Assembly (NCBI GenBank): GCA_951812925.1
Contig: OX638371.1
Span: 39,840,101-39,904,100 of the forward strand
Source of the DNA: Calliopum simillimum
Taxonomy: Eukaryota > Arthropoda > Insecta > Diptera > Lauxaniidae
Direction of reading: 5' to 3'
Length of the DNA stretch: 64,000 nt
Below, in pieces: positions 58,401-61,895 of the stretch. Position numbers and translations under genes: made by a program. Numbering within the stretch: position 1 is the stretch's first letter; every line of letters starts with the position of its first letter. Below the pieces are notes generated by a model, which did not search any database, had not been told where the DNA came from, and saw only the letters and a list, made by a program, of their open reading frames with translations.

Positions 58401-60065
58401 CAAAACCATCATTTAGAAACGCAAAGTTGTTTTTAAGCGCTGGCTCTTAGACTATAATTGGGAGCAATTTTCGGAAGATTTTTTTGCATTCTTTTTTATC
58501 AAAAAGTTTTCCATGCGAAAATTGTGTTTATTGCCCAAAAAAATTTAAGTACACGTAAAGTAAATTAAAATGTTTTATGTTGACCTTATGAAAATTATAC
58601 TAATTTTACGAACTTTTATGCATTATTTGCAAGAATCTAAAATTCTATTAATTTTTCAACTCAGAAAATCATGATTAGAGAAAAAACTACTAAGCTTGGC
58701 TATGGTGACATACGTTTCGGTTACCGCCACGTAACCATCATCAGACCAATTTATGTTTTATTTAATTTATTTTAAATTAAATGAAATAACGAATGAAAAA
58801 TTTTTGAACTTTTTGTCTGAGGCCGGGATTGAACTATTAACCTCGGAGTCAATCTCTCTACATAGCGCATTTATCAATAGACTGCGCTATGTACCCTCAG
58901 AAAAATTGGTAGCTTAAGTACCTATATTCATGTAGTGAGATTTTTGTTCTCTTTCCATTTTGATTTCACAGCCAATGGTTGGACTTTACCAAACAACAAC
59001 AACAACAGGAGTCATGACAAAGTGGAGGTACGTAGCGCAGTCCATTGATAAATGCGCTATGTAGAGAGATTGACTCCGAGGTTAATAGTTCAATCCCGGC
59101 CTCAGACAAAAAGTTCAAAAATTTTTCATTCGTTATTTCATTTAATTTAAAATAAATTAAATAAAACATAAATTGGTCTGATGATGGTTACGTGGCGGTA
59201 ACCGAAACGTATGTCACCATAGCCAAGCTTAGTAGTTTTTTCTCTAATCCTTATTGTCATGATTTTCTAAGTTGAAAAATTGATAGAATTTTAGATTCTT
59301 GCAAATAATGACTAAAAATTCGTAAAATTAGTACAAGTAAAGTTTTACCAGAGTCAAAATATTTTGTGAAAGGTTAAACAATATACCAAAGAAAATACTT
59401 TAGTTGTTAGCAGAAGAAATTTTCTTTGGTGAACCACCTTAACATACATTAATTGCTGTGGTAAAGCTTACGCAAAACAATAAAAATCTTAAGAGTAATT
59501 TGATTTTGGCGGTTAATAATATTTTAAATTAAAGAAAACAATTCACATGAAAATATGCATTGGAATGCATCTTAAACAAAATCATGAAAACAATTTCTCA
59601 AACTTCCAAAAATAAAATTATAACTAACATTATACGTTTTATGCAAATTAAATATTAAATGTGCTACCTGCATTTGCGCCATGACATATTCAAAAAAAGG
59701 ACACACTTTCCTGCATGCCGCAGACACAAGCTGACTGCTCTATGTTTTTTATTTATTTACTCACTGATACGAACTAACCTCTGGGAAATCATTTTTATTC
59801 TTTAGATTCTGCAGCACAACATTTCCTTTCATCCGTGGACAGCGCCTGTGTCTTCCATAACGCCAGCTCTCGCTTTGCTGATGGTTTTCGTTTTGGTCTT
59901 GGAGCAGAAGTGGGAATTTCAACGGCGAGAATTCACGCAAGAGGACCTGTAGGTGTAGAAGGTCTTCTAACGACAAAATGGATTCTTCGCGGACAGGACC
60001 ATGCAGCAGCTGATTTCGCTGATGGTGGTAGCAGTGTTTGGTTGCACGAACGTTTGCCAGTTTAA
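19332..60065 (+). CDS. P5CS: Delta-1-pyrroline-5-carboxylate synthase, complete 12-exon gene
   Basis: Join of 19332-19430, 26072-26242, 28787-28930, 29019-29126, 35391-35558, 35938-36126, 40998-41190, 42072-42313, 46620-46877, 46959-47184, 56557-56835 and 59806-60065, giving 778 residues plus stop. This is close to the roughly 780-795 residues usual for animal P5CS. The order is: basic mitochondrial presequence (about residues 1-30); glutamate 5-kinase domain (about 60-350) with K65-x-G67-S68, TSG 105-107, NTND 208-211, SDVDG 257-261 and GTGG 295-298; then the glutamyl-phosphate reductase domain (about 365-778) with FESRPD 469-474 and the catalytic Cys601. The enzyme phosphorylates glutamate with ATP and reduces the product with NADPH to glutamate semialdehyde/P5C in mitochondria, feeding proline and ornithine synthesis. 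All junctions are GT-AG with compatible phases and no stop interrupts the frame, so the gene looks functional. Family and order are clear; exact splice sites are my reading. Confidence 0.96.
20313..21190. mobile_element. Element family G, copy 1 (intron 1)
   Basis: Collinear with 44168-45059 over almost 880 bp (GCGTGAGGCCAGTTAAATTG, TAAAGTAGTACCGTTATTCG, GAATAAGTAATAAGG, TTTTCGCGTTTTAATGTGCA all shared). Ends are a degenerate TAACTTAGAGTAATG and its complement. It is the more decayed of the two copies. It has no coding frame; probably a non-autonomous DNA transposon. Confidence 0.75.
21231..22600. repeat. Element with a CCCGG hairpin, plus family E copy 2 (intron 1)
   Basis: Begins near 'AGCTATTTTACCCGGCGTTG'. 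The block 21239-21254 (ACCCGGCGTTGCTCGG) can form a short GC hairpin, a motif seen at the ends of dispersed repeats in many animals. The far end, about 22400-22595, is an inverted copy of 16300-16480. I cannot show that these are two ends of one element. Confidence 0.4.
22605..22905 (+). repeat. Degenerate minisatellite, about 38-bp unit
   Basis: At least six imperfect repeats of a unit reading roughly 'GGTAAAAGTCCAAAAGTATC' followed by 'GAAAAACATCCAAAATATC'. It directly follows the family E copy. Confidence 0.75.
22906..24618. other. Intron 1, nothing recognised
   Basis: AT-rich intronic DNA with short open frames that lack any family motif. Confidence 0.4.
24619..25529. mobile_element. 911-bp MITE with GGGTGCTATT ends (intron 1)
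   Basis: Terminal inverted repeats GGGTGCTATTATTGATTCCG and CGGAATCAAGAATAGCACCC. A second, subterminal copy of the end (TATTATTGATTCCG; CGGAATCAATAATAGC) lies inside each terminus. Flanking ATT on both sides may be a 3-bp target duplication, which would suit a PIF/Harbinger-type element, but this is weak. No coding capacity. Confidence 0.75.
26072..26242 (+). CDS. P5CS: P5CS exon 2: start of the glutamate kinase domain
   Basis: Encodes residues 34-90, phase 0 at both ends. The acceptor is TTTTATAG (AG at 26070-26071) and the donor GTAGGT at 26243. After a variable linker the domain begins with [14 protein letters not shown] (60-73). Its K65/G67/S68 form the nucleotide-phosphate binding motif of the amino-acid kinase fold. 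The end of the exon ([10 protein letters not shown]) is the conserved helix that follows. Confidence 0.95.
26728..27160. mobile_element. Half copy of the GAAGCACTCC foldback family (intron 2)
   Basis: Matches one arm of the palindrome 48840-50023 (GTTTTTAGTCATTTTCATGA, TATAGCTTACACTAAAGTTT, AAAATGATGTATGACTCAAG). Neither terminal repeat is preserved. Confidence 0.65.
27170..27600 (+). repeat. Repeat family A, diverged fragment (intron 2)
   Basis: Contains 'GGGCGTGGCACCGCCC' near 27286-27301 and 'GTGGAACCTCCCATACAAG' near 27426-27444, blocks shared with other family A copies. Strongly diverged. Confidence 0.45.
27601..28786. other. Rest of intron 2, nothing recognised
   Basis: AT-rich. Short open frames (for example 27599-27862 on the minus strand) show no family motif. 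Confidence 0.4.
28787..28930 (+). CDS. P5CS: P5CS exon 3: kinase domain, TSGA motif
   Basis: Encodes residues 91-138, phase 0. The acceptor is TTTATCAG (AG at 28785-28786) and the donor GTAAAC at 28931. It carries the motif [13 protein letters not shown] (104-116), part of the kinase active-site wall in glutamate 5-kinases. The rest (to T-T-R-E) is the helical segment that varies between species. The minus-strand frame over this exon is a shadow. Confidence 0.95.
28931..29018 (+). other. P5CS: P5CS intron 3 (88 nt)
   Basis: Short intron with donor GTAAAC and a T-rich stretch before CACACAG. It contains no repeat. Its length is within the usual range of minimal fly introns, in contrast with the multi-kilobase introns beside it. 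Confidence 0.85.
29019..29126 (+). CDS. P5CS: P5CS exon 4: kinase domain, [10 protein letters not shown] segment
   Basis: Encodes residues 139-174, phase 0, with donor GTACTT at 29127. Intron 3 is only 88 nt. Two in-frame acceptors lie six bases apart (AG at 29017-29018 and at 29023-29024), so the exon may start at 29019 or 29025, with or without two Gln. Conserved content is [14 protein letters not shown] followed by the [10 protein letters not shown] helix. I chose the upstream acceptor because the pyrimidine-rich tract runs directly into it. Confidence 0.92.
30095..33505 (-). pseudogene. Non-LTR retrotransposon reverse transcriptase, 5'-truncated and interrupted
   Basis: Minus strand, 5' end near 33505 and a 12-base poly(A) tail at about 30095-30107. 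In order: linker and N-terminal RT region (33500 to 33001); [11 protein letters not shown]; then after the insertion N-Y-R-P-I-A and [23 protein letters not shown]; the catalytic F-A-D-D (about 30978-30989); and the RT thumb (30078-30902). Defects: a frameshift near 33290, a frameshift near 31190, a TAA near 31095 and the 1.4 kb foldback 31584-33000. Jockey/CR1-like by overall look, clade not certain. Endonuclease absent. Confidence 0.85.
31584..33000. mobile_element. 1417-bp foldback inserted in the LINE, 8-bp duplication
   Basis: Ends TAGCTATGGGCT and AGCCCATAGCTA. Two arms of about 690 bp (31584-32270 and about 32300-33000) are reverse complements. The flanks are ATGTACAC (31576-31583) and ATGCACAC (33001-33008), an 8-bp target duplication with one change. 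Removing the insertion and one duplicate restores the LINE's reading frame across the site. The duplication length fits the hAT or P superfamilies. Confidence 0.88.
34640..35090. repeat. About 450-bp palindrome (intron 4)
   Basis: The arm containing 'GAGGCATATTTGAAG' and 'GGTGTAATTAATTTT' (34690-34765) pairs with 'AAGTTAATTACACTG' and 'CCAATATGCCTC' (34965-35022). Outer parts pair around 'AGTTCTCCAGATATTC' and its relative 'GATATCTCGAGAAC'. A decayed foldback. Confidence 0.6.
35391..35558 (+). CDS. P5CS: P5CS exon 5: kinase domain, glutamate-binding NTND motif
   Basis: Encodes residues 175-230, phase 0. The acceptor is CACATAG (AG at 35389-35390) and the donor GTAGGT at 35559. It opens with [10 protein letters not shown] and includes [11 protein letters not shown] (203-213). 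In glutamate 5-kinases this N-x-N-D region contacts glutamate. The frame stays open past the donor for another 20 codons, so the splice choice rests on homology with exon 6. Confidence 0.95.
35559..35937 (+). other. P5CS: P5CS intron 5 (379 nt), no repeat seen
   Basis: Donor GTAGGT, acceptor TCCTTAG. I see no transposon relic or conserved structure in it. The first 60 bases are open in the gene's frame. Confidence 0.7.
35938..36126 (+). CDS. P5CS: P5CS exon 6: kinase domain, SDVDGIY motif
   Basis: Encodes residues 231-293, phase 0. The acceptor is ATCCTTAG (AG at 35936-35937) and the donor GTAGGT at 36127. It holds [17 protein letters not shown] (235-251) and S-D-V-D-G-I-Y (257-263), both diagnostic of the amino-acid kinase fold and its nucleotide and Mg site. 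It is separated from exon 5 by 379 nt in which I see no repeat. Confidence 0.96.
36909..37539. mobile_element. 631-bp hAT-type MITE (intron 6)
   Basis: Ends CAAGGGTGTCAGCG and CGCTGACACCCTTG. Flanking 8-mers CATTAAAC (36901-36908) and CATGAAAC (37540-37547) form a hAT-size target duplication with one mismatch. The interior is non-coding; short minus-strand frames show no motif. Confidence 0.82.
37600..38040 (+). pseudogene. Tc1-like transposase relic (intron 6)
   Basis: Readable across several frames: [13 protein letters not shown] (37607-37645), then F-Y-Q-K-N-D-L-K-H (the second catalytic block, with the usual Asp changed), then N-C-P-N-I and I-S-S-K-I-E-L-K near 37930-37955. This is the order of Tc1 transposases. 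Stops and frameshifts make it dead. It begins just after the hAT MITE. Confidence 0.65.
38304..40643. mobile_element. CTTGGT-rich element with inverted ends (intron 6)
   Basis: Ends TAGTGATGAGCAAACCAAG and CTTGGTTTGTTCATCACTA, each continuing into runs of the six-base unit ACCAAG or CTTGGT. Further runs lie at about 39765-39905, 40040-40215, 40310-40375 and 40555-40635. A 200-bp block with 'TTTCAAGCATAAAATCATCT' and 'TGAATACTCAACAATC' occurs at 39905-40060, again at 40385-40520, and at 48310-48490. The ends look hAT-like, but the 8 bases on each side do not match. Confidence 0.65.
40998..41190 (+). CDS. P5CS: P5CS exon 7: end of the kinase domain
   Basis: Encodes residues 294-357 plus the first base of codon 358 (donor phase 1). 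The acceptor is TTTCTAG (AG at 40996-40997) and the donor GTAAGA at 41191. [13 protein letters not shown] (294-306) is the conserved glycine loop, followed by the last strand (V-S-V-V-I-C-N-G) and the start of the linker to the reductase domain. Confidence 0.95.
41191..42071 (+). other. P5CS: P5CS intron 7 (881 nt), nothing recognised
   Basis: Donor GTAAGA, acceptor TTCCCAG. AT-rich and without a repeat I can place, apart from a weak inverted pair around GACGAGATATC (41562) and GATATTAACG-type sequence (41610-41625). Confidence 0.6.
42072..42313 (+). CDS. P5CS: P5CS exon 8: start of the glutamyl-phosphate reductase domain
   Basis: Starts with two bases that complete Ala358 and encodes residues 359-438, ending in phase 0. 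The acceptor is TTCCCAG (AG at 42070-42071) and the donor GTAAGA at 42314. Content is typical of the aldehyde-dehydrogenase-like N-terminal helices: A-L-T-P-E-E-R-A, the segment [12 protein letters not shown], and [11 protein letters not shown]. Confidence 0.95.
42392..43154. repeat. About 760-bp inverted repeat (intron 8)
   Basis: The left end 'CTTCACGATTACCCTCAAA' plus 'AATCTGAAAGAGTG' and 'AAAAGTGAGCT' pairs with 'AGCTCACTTTTTGAC', 'CAGATTTTTGGGGGTAATCG' at the right end. Internal parts pair around ACGTTGAACGACGTTG. A decayed foldback. Confidence 0.6.
43601..44028 (-). mobile_element. Internally deleted mariner, both ends present (intron 8)
   Basis: Both ends carry the mariner terminal repeat (AGCATAAACGTACTCAC at 43601; GTGAGTACGTTTATGCT at the right). 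The minus-strand frame 43623-43853 repeats the N-terminal part seen at 7951-8214 ([15 protein letters not shown]). Upstream on that strand are remnants of the first residues ([14 protein letters not shown]). The catalytic domain is missing. The flanking target bases do not give a clean TA duplication. Confidence 0.78.
44168..45059. mobile_element. Element family G, copy 2 (892 bp, intron 8)
   Basis: Terminal repeats GAGTAACTTAGGGTAATG and CATTACCCTAAATTACTC are nearly perfect. Collinear with 20313-21190. The motif GGGTAATGTGG or its complement recurs inside (about 44375, 44583, 44680, 45027, 45040), often with GACC or CACC next to it. No coding frame. Confidence 0.82.
45060..46169. other. Rest of intron 8, nothing recognised
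   Basis: A 93-codon frame at 45509-45790 shows no family motif and I do not call it a gene. No repeats placed. Confidence 0.4.
46170..46260 (+). repeat. CTTGGT-family scrap (intron 8)
   Basis: Short run of CTTGG(T/C) units (AATCTTGGCC ... ATCTTGGTCTTGGTCTTAAT), related to the element at 38304-40643. Confidence 0.6.
46620..46877 (+). CDS. P5CS: P5CS exon 9: reductase domain, FESRPD motif
   Basis: Encodes residues 439-524, phase 0. The acceptor is TTACATAG (AG at 46618-46619) and the donor GTATGT at 46878. It carries [18 protein letters not shown] (458-475) and the L-K-G-G-K-E-A segment of the NADPH-binding fold. It is followed by an 81-nt intron that has no in-frame stop. Confidence 0.96.
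46878..46958 (+). other. P5CS: P5CS intron 9 (81 nt, stop-free)
   Basis: Minimal intron with donor GTATGT and acceptor ATCAAG. Its length is a multiple of three and it has no stop in the gene's frame. Reading from exon 9 to exon 10 without splicing adds 27 mostly hydrophobic residues inside the reductase domain. The conserved L-V-S-T-R-E-E junction shows that splicing is the normal state. Confidence 0.85.
46959..47184 (+). CDS. P5CS: P5CS exon 10: reductase domain, up to the catalytic cysteine
   Basis: Encodes residues 525-599 plus one base of codon 600 (phase 1). The acceptor is GCATCAAG (AG at 46957-46958) and the donor GTGAGT at 47185. Conserved blocks are [21 protein letters not shown] and [12 protein letters not shown]. 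The exon stops at D-Y-P-A, just before the active-site Cys, which is placed 9.4 kb away in exon 11. Confidence 0.95.
47500..48060 (+). repeat. Direct repeat around a small MITE (intron 10)
   Basis: The block 'GAATTCGAAATCAGCGACCT ... TTAGCCACAATTTTG' at 47550-47605 recurs at 47930-47985. 'GGATCCGCCATTTT'-like units repeat at 47880-48055. A MITE (47609-47853) sits just after the first block. Confidence 0.65.
47609..47853. mobile_element. 245-bp MITE (intron 10)
   Basis: Ends GAGGAGTATAGAAGCAAAGG and CCTTTGCTTCCATACCCCTC. Flanking ATAT on both sides may be part of the terminal palindrome or a 4-bp target copy. The interior also shows partial inversion (CATCAAATGCAAG against TTGCATTTGATGG). Non-coding. 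Confidence 0.8.
48230..48510 (+). repeat. CTTGGT-family copy (intron 10)
   Basis: Contains 'CATCAAGACCAAGTCAGTC' followed by the 200-bp block (TCAAGCATTAAATTATCTCT, AATACCCAACAATCTTCAG) and 'AAGAACAAGACTTAATATC'. It corresponds to the right third of the element at 38304-40643. Confidence 0.7.
48840..50023. mobile_element. 1.18 kb palindrome of the GAAGCACTCC family (intron 10)
   Basis: Ends ATATGAAGCACTCCATGCC and GGCATGGAGTGCTTCATAT. Two arms of about 560 bp meet near 49440-49510. They share TCCGATTTCGCTCAAATTT, ATAGCTTACACTAAAGT, GATTCGGACGCTACATGGG and GCAATACGTGTGATTTTTTT with their complements. It is the full version of the family that also has a 236-bp copy at 17133 and a half copy at 26728. 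Non-coding. Confidence 0.85.
50490..51460 (+). pseudogene. Decayed LINE coding remnants (intron 10)
   Basis: Three separate scraps in LINE order: [16 protein letters not shown] (about 50504-50551), like the N-Q-I-D-H block of LINE endonucleases; [13 protein letters not shown] (about 51002-51040), like an RNase H domain; and [10 protein letters not shown] (about 51226-51255), like the C-terminal knuckle. Frames are broken everywhere. They may derive from one element of an RNase H-bearing clade (I, R1 or LOA) or from several. Confidence 0.5.
51513..52008 (+). mobile_element. 5'-truncated RTE-type LINE end with 12-bp target duplication
   Basis: An open frame ending at 51983 carries [24 protein letters not shown] and R-G-R-P-K-T-N-W. 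These are the C-terminal signature of reverse transcriptase ORFs usually placed with RTE-like LINEs. The short 3' end closes with tandem ACAT units (ACATACATAC), as RTE elements do. AAATACTCTCGG flanks it exactly on both sides (51501-51512 and 52009-52020), so this insertion is young relative to its surroundings. Confidence 0.85.
52009..52429. other. Intron 10 stretch after the RTE insertion
   Basis: Continues the sequence that was interrupted at 51512. Non-coding in all frames, possibly old LINE 3' material, not recognised further. Confidence 0.35.
52430..52765 (-). repeat. Repeat family B, continuous copy with tRNA-like segment
   Basis: Contains GTGACAACTTCCCACCG, CACCTTACTGTTTTAGTCAA and GGCGTGATATTTACCTTACT as in 15340-15460. 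It then continues directly into the tRNA-like part and an 'AAATGTCTGTCCAAAAATAG' block found also at 16230-16255. It shows the family without the family A insertion. Confidence 0.65.
52585..52690 (-). other. tRNA-like segment (SINE head or tRNA pseudogene)
   Basis: On the minus strand: an A-box-like AAGCAGCGCAGAGG (about 52660), then about 45 bases on a B-box-like CAGGGTTCGTACCCCGG. That region also forms a T-arm-like hairpin. I could not fold a full acceptor stem, so a working tRNA gene is unlikely. Part of repeat family B. Confidence 0.5.
52766..53440. other. Intron 10, nothing recognised
   Basis: AT-rich. A weak internal repeat involves 'AAAGGGCGTAAAACCA' (52816) and its complement 'TGGTTTTACGCCCTTTTG' (53360), which may mark the ends of a decayed palindromic element. 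Confidence 0.4.
53441..53603 (+). repeat. Repeat family F, copy 2, left part
   Basis: Matches 17041-17470. The right continuation resumes at 55693 after the hAT-type insertion. Confidence 0.6.
53604..55692. mobile_element. 2.1 kb hAT-type element (intron 10)
   Basis: Ends CAAGGGCGTACGCAAGG and CCTGCGTACGCCCTTG. Flanking 8-mers TGTAAAAA (53596-53603) and AGTAAAAA (55693-55700) differ at one base. The uninterrupted paralogue at about 17460-17480 (GAGTGGAGTAAAAATTATGA) shows the empty site. It contains a family A repeat at 53727-54505. No transposase is readable. Confidence 0.8.
53727..54505 (+). repeat. Repeat family A, best full-length copy
   Basis: From TTTTATACCCTACACCCAGG to GGTAAAACCCTTACTAGTTT. 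Carries the 'GGCTGGCTGGTTG' block, 'ATAATGCAACCAAAATACAC' and three 'GAGGGCGTGGCACC'-like units spaced about 130 bp apart (about 54130, 54260 and 54405), each followed by 'CATACAAGCAAAA'. Nested in the hAT-type element. Confidence 0.75.
55693..56556. other. End of intron 10, nothing recognised beyond family F
   Basis: The first about 50 bases continue repeat family F. The remainder is AT-rich and leads into a T-rich stretch before the exon 11 acceptor. Confidence 0.45.
56557..56835 (+). CDS. P5CS: P5CS exon 11: reductase active-site cysteine
   Basis: Two bases complete Ala600; Cys601 follows in [11 protein letters not shown], the catalytic nucleophile of glutamyl-phosphate reductases. The exon continues through residue 692 plus one base of codon 693. 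The acceptor is TATTTTTAG (AG at 56555-56556) and the donor GTAAGT at 56836. [11 protein letters not shown] and H-T-D-V-I-V-T-E-N are further family blocks. Confidence 0.96.
57667..58447. mobile_element. 781-bp palindrome (intron 11)
   Basis: Ends AGAGCCAGCGCTTAAAAAC and its complement. The arms pair over about 360 bp each (GTTTTGTTACAGTTGGTTAT, GGCGGCTGATATATGGTCTC, AGGCTGGTCAGCAGCCC with complements) around a poly-T/poly-A centre near 58045-58100. The inner part contains GCATAAAATGCTTAGAATCG, a block loosely shared with the palindrome at 48840-50023. Non-coding. Confidence 0.85.
58819..58898 (-). other. tRNA-like segment, left arm
   Basis: Inverted copy of 59022-59102: on the minus strand TAGCGCAGTC (A box) and AGTTCAATCCC (B box) separated by about 45 bases. 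Confidence 0.5.
59022..59102 (+). other. tRNA-like segment, right arm
   Basis: A-box-like TAGCGCAGTCCA (59033-59044) and a B-box match AGTTCAATCCC (59087-59097). GAGG near the start can pair with CCTC after the B box. The T-arm stem does not pair well, so it is a tRNA-derived relic, not a tRNA gene. Confidence 0.5.
59333..59805. other. End of intron 11, nothing recognised
   Basis: AT-rich sequence leading to the exon 12 acceptor. Confidence 0.45.
59806..60065 (+). CDS. P5CS: P5CS exon 12: C terminus and stop
   Basis: Completes Asp693 and encodes residues 694-778, then TAA at 60063-60065. The acceptor is ATTCTTTAG (AG at 59804-59805). It carries [19 protein letters not shown] and [16 protein letters not shown], which form the family's C-terminal signature and dimer-interface region. 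It ends in L-H-E-R-L-P-V. Confidence 0.97.
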
Positions 60066-60180
60066 TTTTCAGAAGTTTTTTTATTTTGTTTTTTTTTTTC
60101 GTGTTTTTGGACGCTTTTATAAAACTTTTTTAATTTGTTTTAAAGTTTGTAAATAAATTTTATTTTACATAGTAAATTTT
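60066..60180 (+). terminator. P5CS: P5CS 3' UTR with poly(A) signal
   Basis: After the TAA at 60063-60065 comes a short T-rich 3' UTR with a canonical AATAAA at 60152-60157. Cleavage would then fall around 60170-60180. No other candidate signal lies between it and the stop codon. Confidence 0.7.
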
Positions 60181-60590
60181 GGTTTGAATGATGAGGAGAA
60201 TAATATTCATAAGATTTGCTCGTTAGTAAAGGTTAGAAACGAATAGTGTTTCATTTAATTCACGGTAATTTATGGCAAAACGTACACTTACACTGTGAGG
60301 AACAAAGGCAGCTGCCCCCTCCCTTCAGTACAAAATGAAGTCAAAATTCTGGAAAATTATTAAAAAAGAAAATATACATAAAAAAATTGCGCACAAACGC
60401 TTTTCGAACGAAGTAAGGGTTAGGCCATTTTTGGTCTGATAGCCTCAATTATATAAAGAACAAAAATGTAGACCGCATTCAACAATAACAATATTTAAAG
60501 CAGTGGGCGAAAAAAAAAATTCCAAACGATTTCGCGACAATCAGCAATACCAAATCACTTAAAACAGAAGCGTAGAATCATAAATTTGAA
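60181..60590. other. Intergenic downstream of P5CS, nothing recognised
   Basis: No coding frame. A short 'GTGAGGAACAAAGGCAGCTG' plus 'CCCCCTCCCTTC' tract at 60296-60328 resembles hAT-type ends elsewhere in the window, but I cannot find its partner. Confidence 0.4.
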
Positions 60591-61255
60591 TTCTACGGGA
60601 GATGCCACGACCTCTTGTTCGAATTCACATAGCATTTGCTCAGATCCTGCACTTATTGTCTGAATGAAATTTTGTTGATGTTCGAGTTTGCCTAGTCTTT
60701 GTTCAGAGCTTGCATTTACTGGTCTTAGTAAGCATTTTGAAGCTTTTTATGTGTGCCACGTCTTGTCAGAGTTCGCCTAGTTTTTGCTAAGAACTTGTCT
60801 TTAATGATTTACTGCCTGAGTGAAATTAAACATTTCGCTCATATGGGAAGTGCCACGCCCTCTTGTCCGACTTTGCCTAATTTTGCTCGGAGCTTGCGCT
60901 TAACATCCATAGTATTTATGTGTATTTTAGTTGCACTGTCGTGAAAAATTCTCCAACAGTTTCATTTTGAATATATTTTTTGTATGGGCGGTAGGCGTGT
61001 CCGTTAACGCCCATTTTTAATAACTTTGAGGACGGAGGCAGTTTATCAAATTTCATCGAATTATTTTGCTCCCAAAAAATATTAAAATGATTTCAACGGA
61101 CAGAAAAACATCAAGACAGACAGACGGACATAACTATGTATATCGACTCAAGAGGTGACGCTGATTAAGAATGCATTTCTTATACCTGCCACGCCTCCTT
61201 ATCCCCGTTACAAACAGAAGCACAAAGTTAATATACCCCGGGTGTAGGGCATAAA
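60591..61255 (-). repeat. Repeat family A, diverged copy
   Basis: Reverse-oriented copy with 'TGCCACGCCCTCTTGTCCGA' (60851-60870), a GTGACGCTGATTAAGAATG block and the end 'CCCCGGGTGTAGGGCATAAA'. Confidence 0.7.
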
Positions 61256-61559
61256 AACAAATTTGACTTGGAAGAAGCATTAACTTCTTAATTCTGAATT
61301 CACTTGAGACATTTTTTGTTGTGGTTATATAAAAAAAGTAAAAGAAATTTTTGGAAAAAAAATTTTTGTCTTAGCAACATTTAATTTGGTTGTTTTGAAG
61401 TTCGGATTGCGATATTTGTGTCATTTTCTTTTTTTTTTAATTTGCCTTTACTGACTCAACAATGGCCGTGTTTCTTTTGACGCGTATAAACAATTGTGGT
61501 TATTTTTAAATTGCGATAACTCATGAACAGTGCGTCGCTCAATAAAAACTCTAAGGAAA

Positions 61560-61895
61560 AATATCTTCAAAATGCAACTTTTGGAGTATTTTCCACGATA
61601 ATGCAACCAAAATACACATAAATACTAAGAATTGTAAACGCAAGCTCTAAGCAAAAACTGGGCGAATTCGGACAAGACGGCGTAGCACCTGTCATATGAG
61701 CAAAAGCTTCAAAACGCTGTGTTGAAAGCATTTTTTGAGATAATCGAACTTAATTTTACTCAGACGCTAAGAACTATAAATGCATGCTTTAAGCAAAAAC
61801 TGCGTGAATTCGGACAAGAGGGCAAGCAAAATTTTCAAAATACTGCTGTACAGGGTATTTAATGTTTGGCCAGGCCAATGGTAACAACCTTATTA
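61560..61895 (+). repeat. Repeat family A, 3' part
   Basis: Starts near AATGCAACTTTTGGAGTATT and runs to 'GGGTATTTAATGTTTGGCC' and 'CCTTATTAGTTTT'. It matches the right half of 53727-54505. Confidence 0.7.

Larger units (their letters stand above)
58599..59332. mobile_element. 734-bp palindrome carrying tRNA-like sequence (intron 11)
   Basis: Ends ACTAATTTTACGAA and its complement. The arms are almost identical over 300 bp (CTAAGCTTGGCTATGGTGAC, TTACCGCCACGTAACCATC, AATAACGAATGAAAAATTTT). Each arm includes the tRNA-like stretch described separately. The centre is a short CAA-repeat sequence near 58995. Confidence 0.88.

Noticed and set aside
58819..59102. Functional tRNA genes
   Set aside because: The A and B boxes are present, but the T-arm and anticodon stems do not pair, and both copies are arms of a palindrome.
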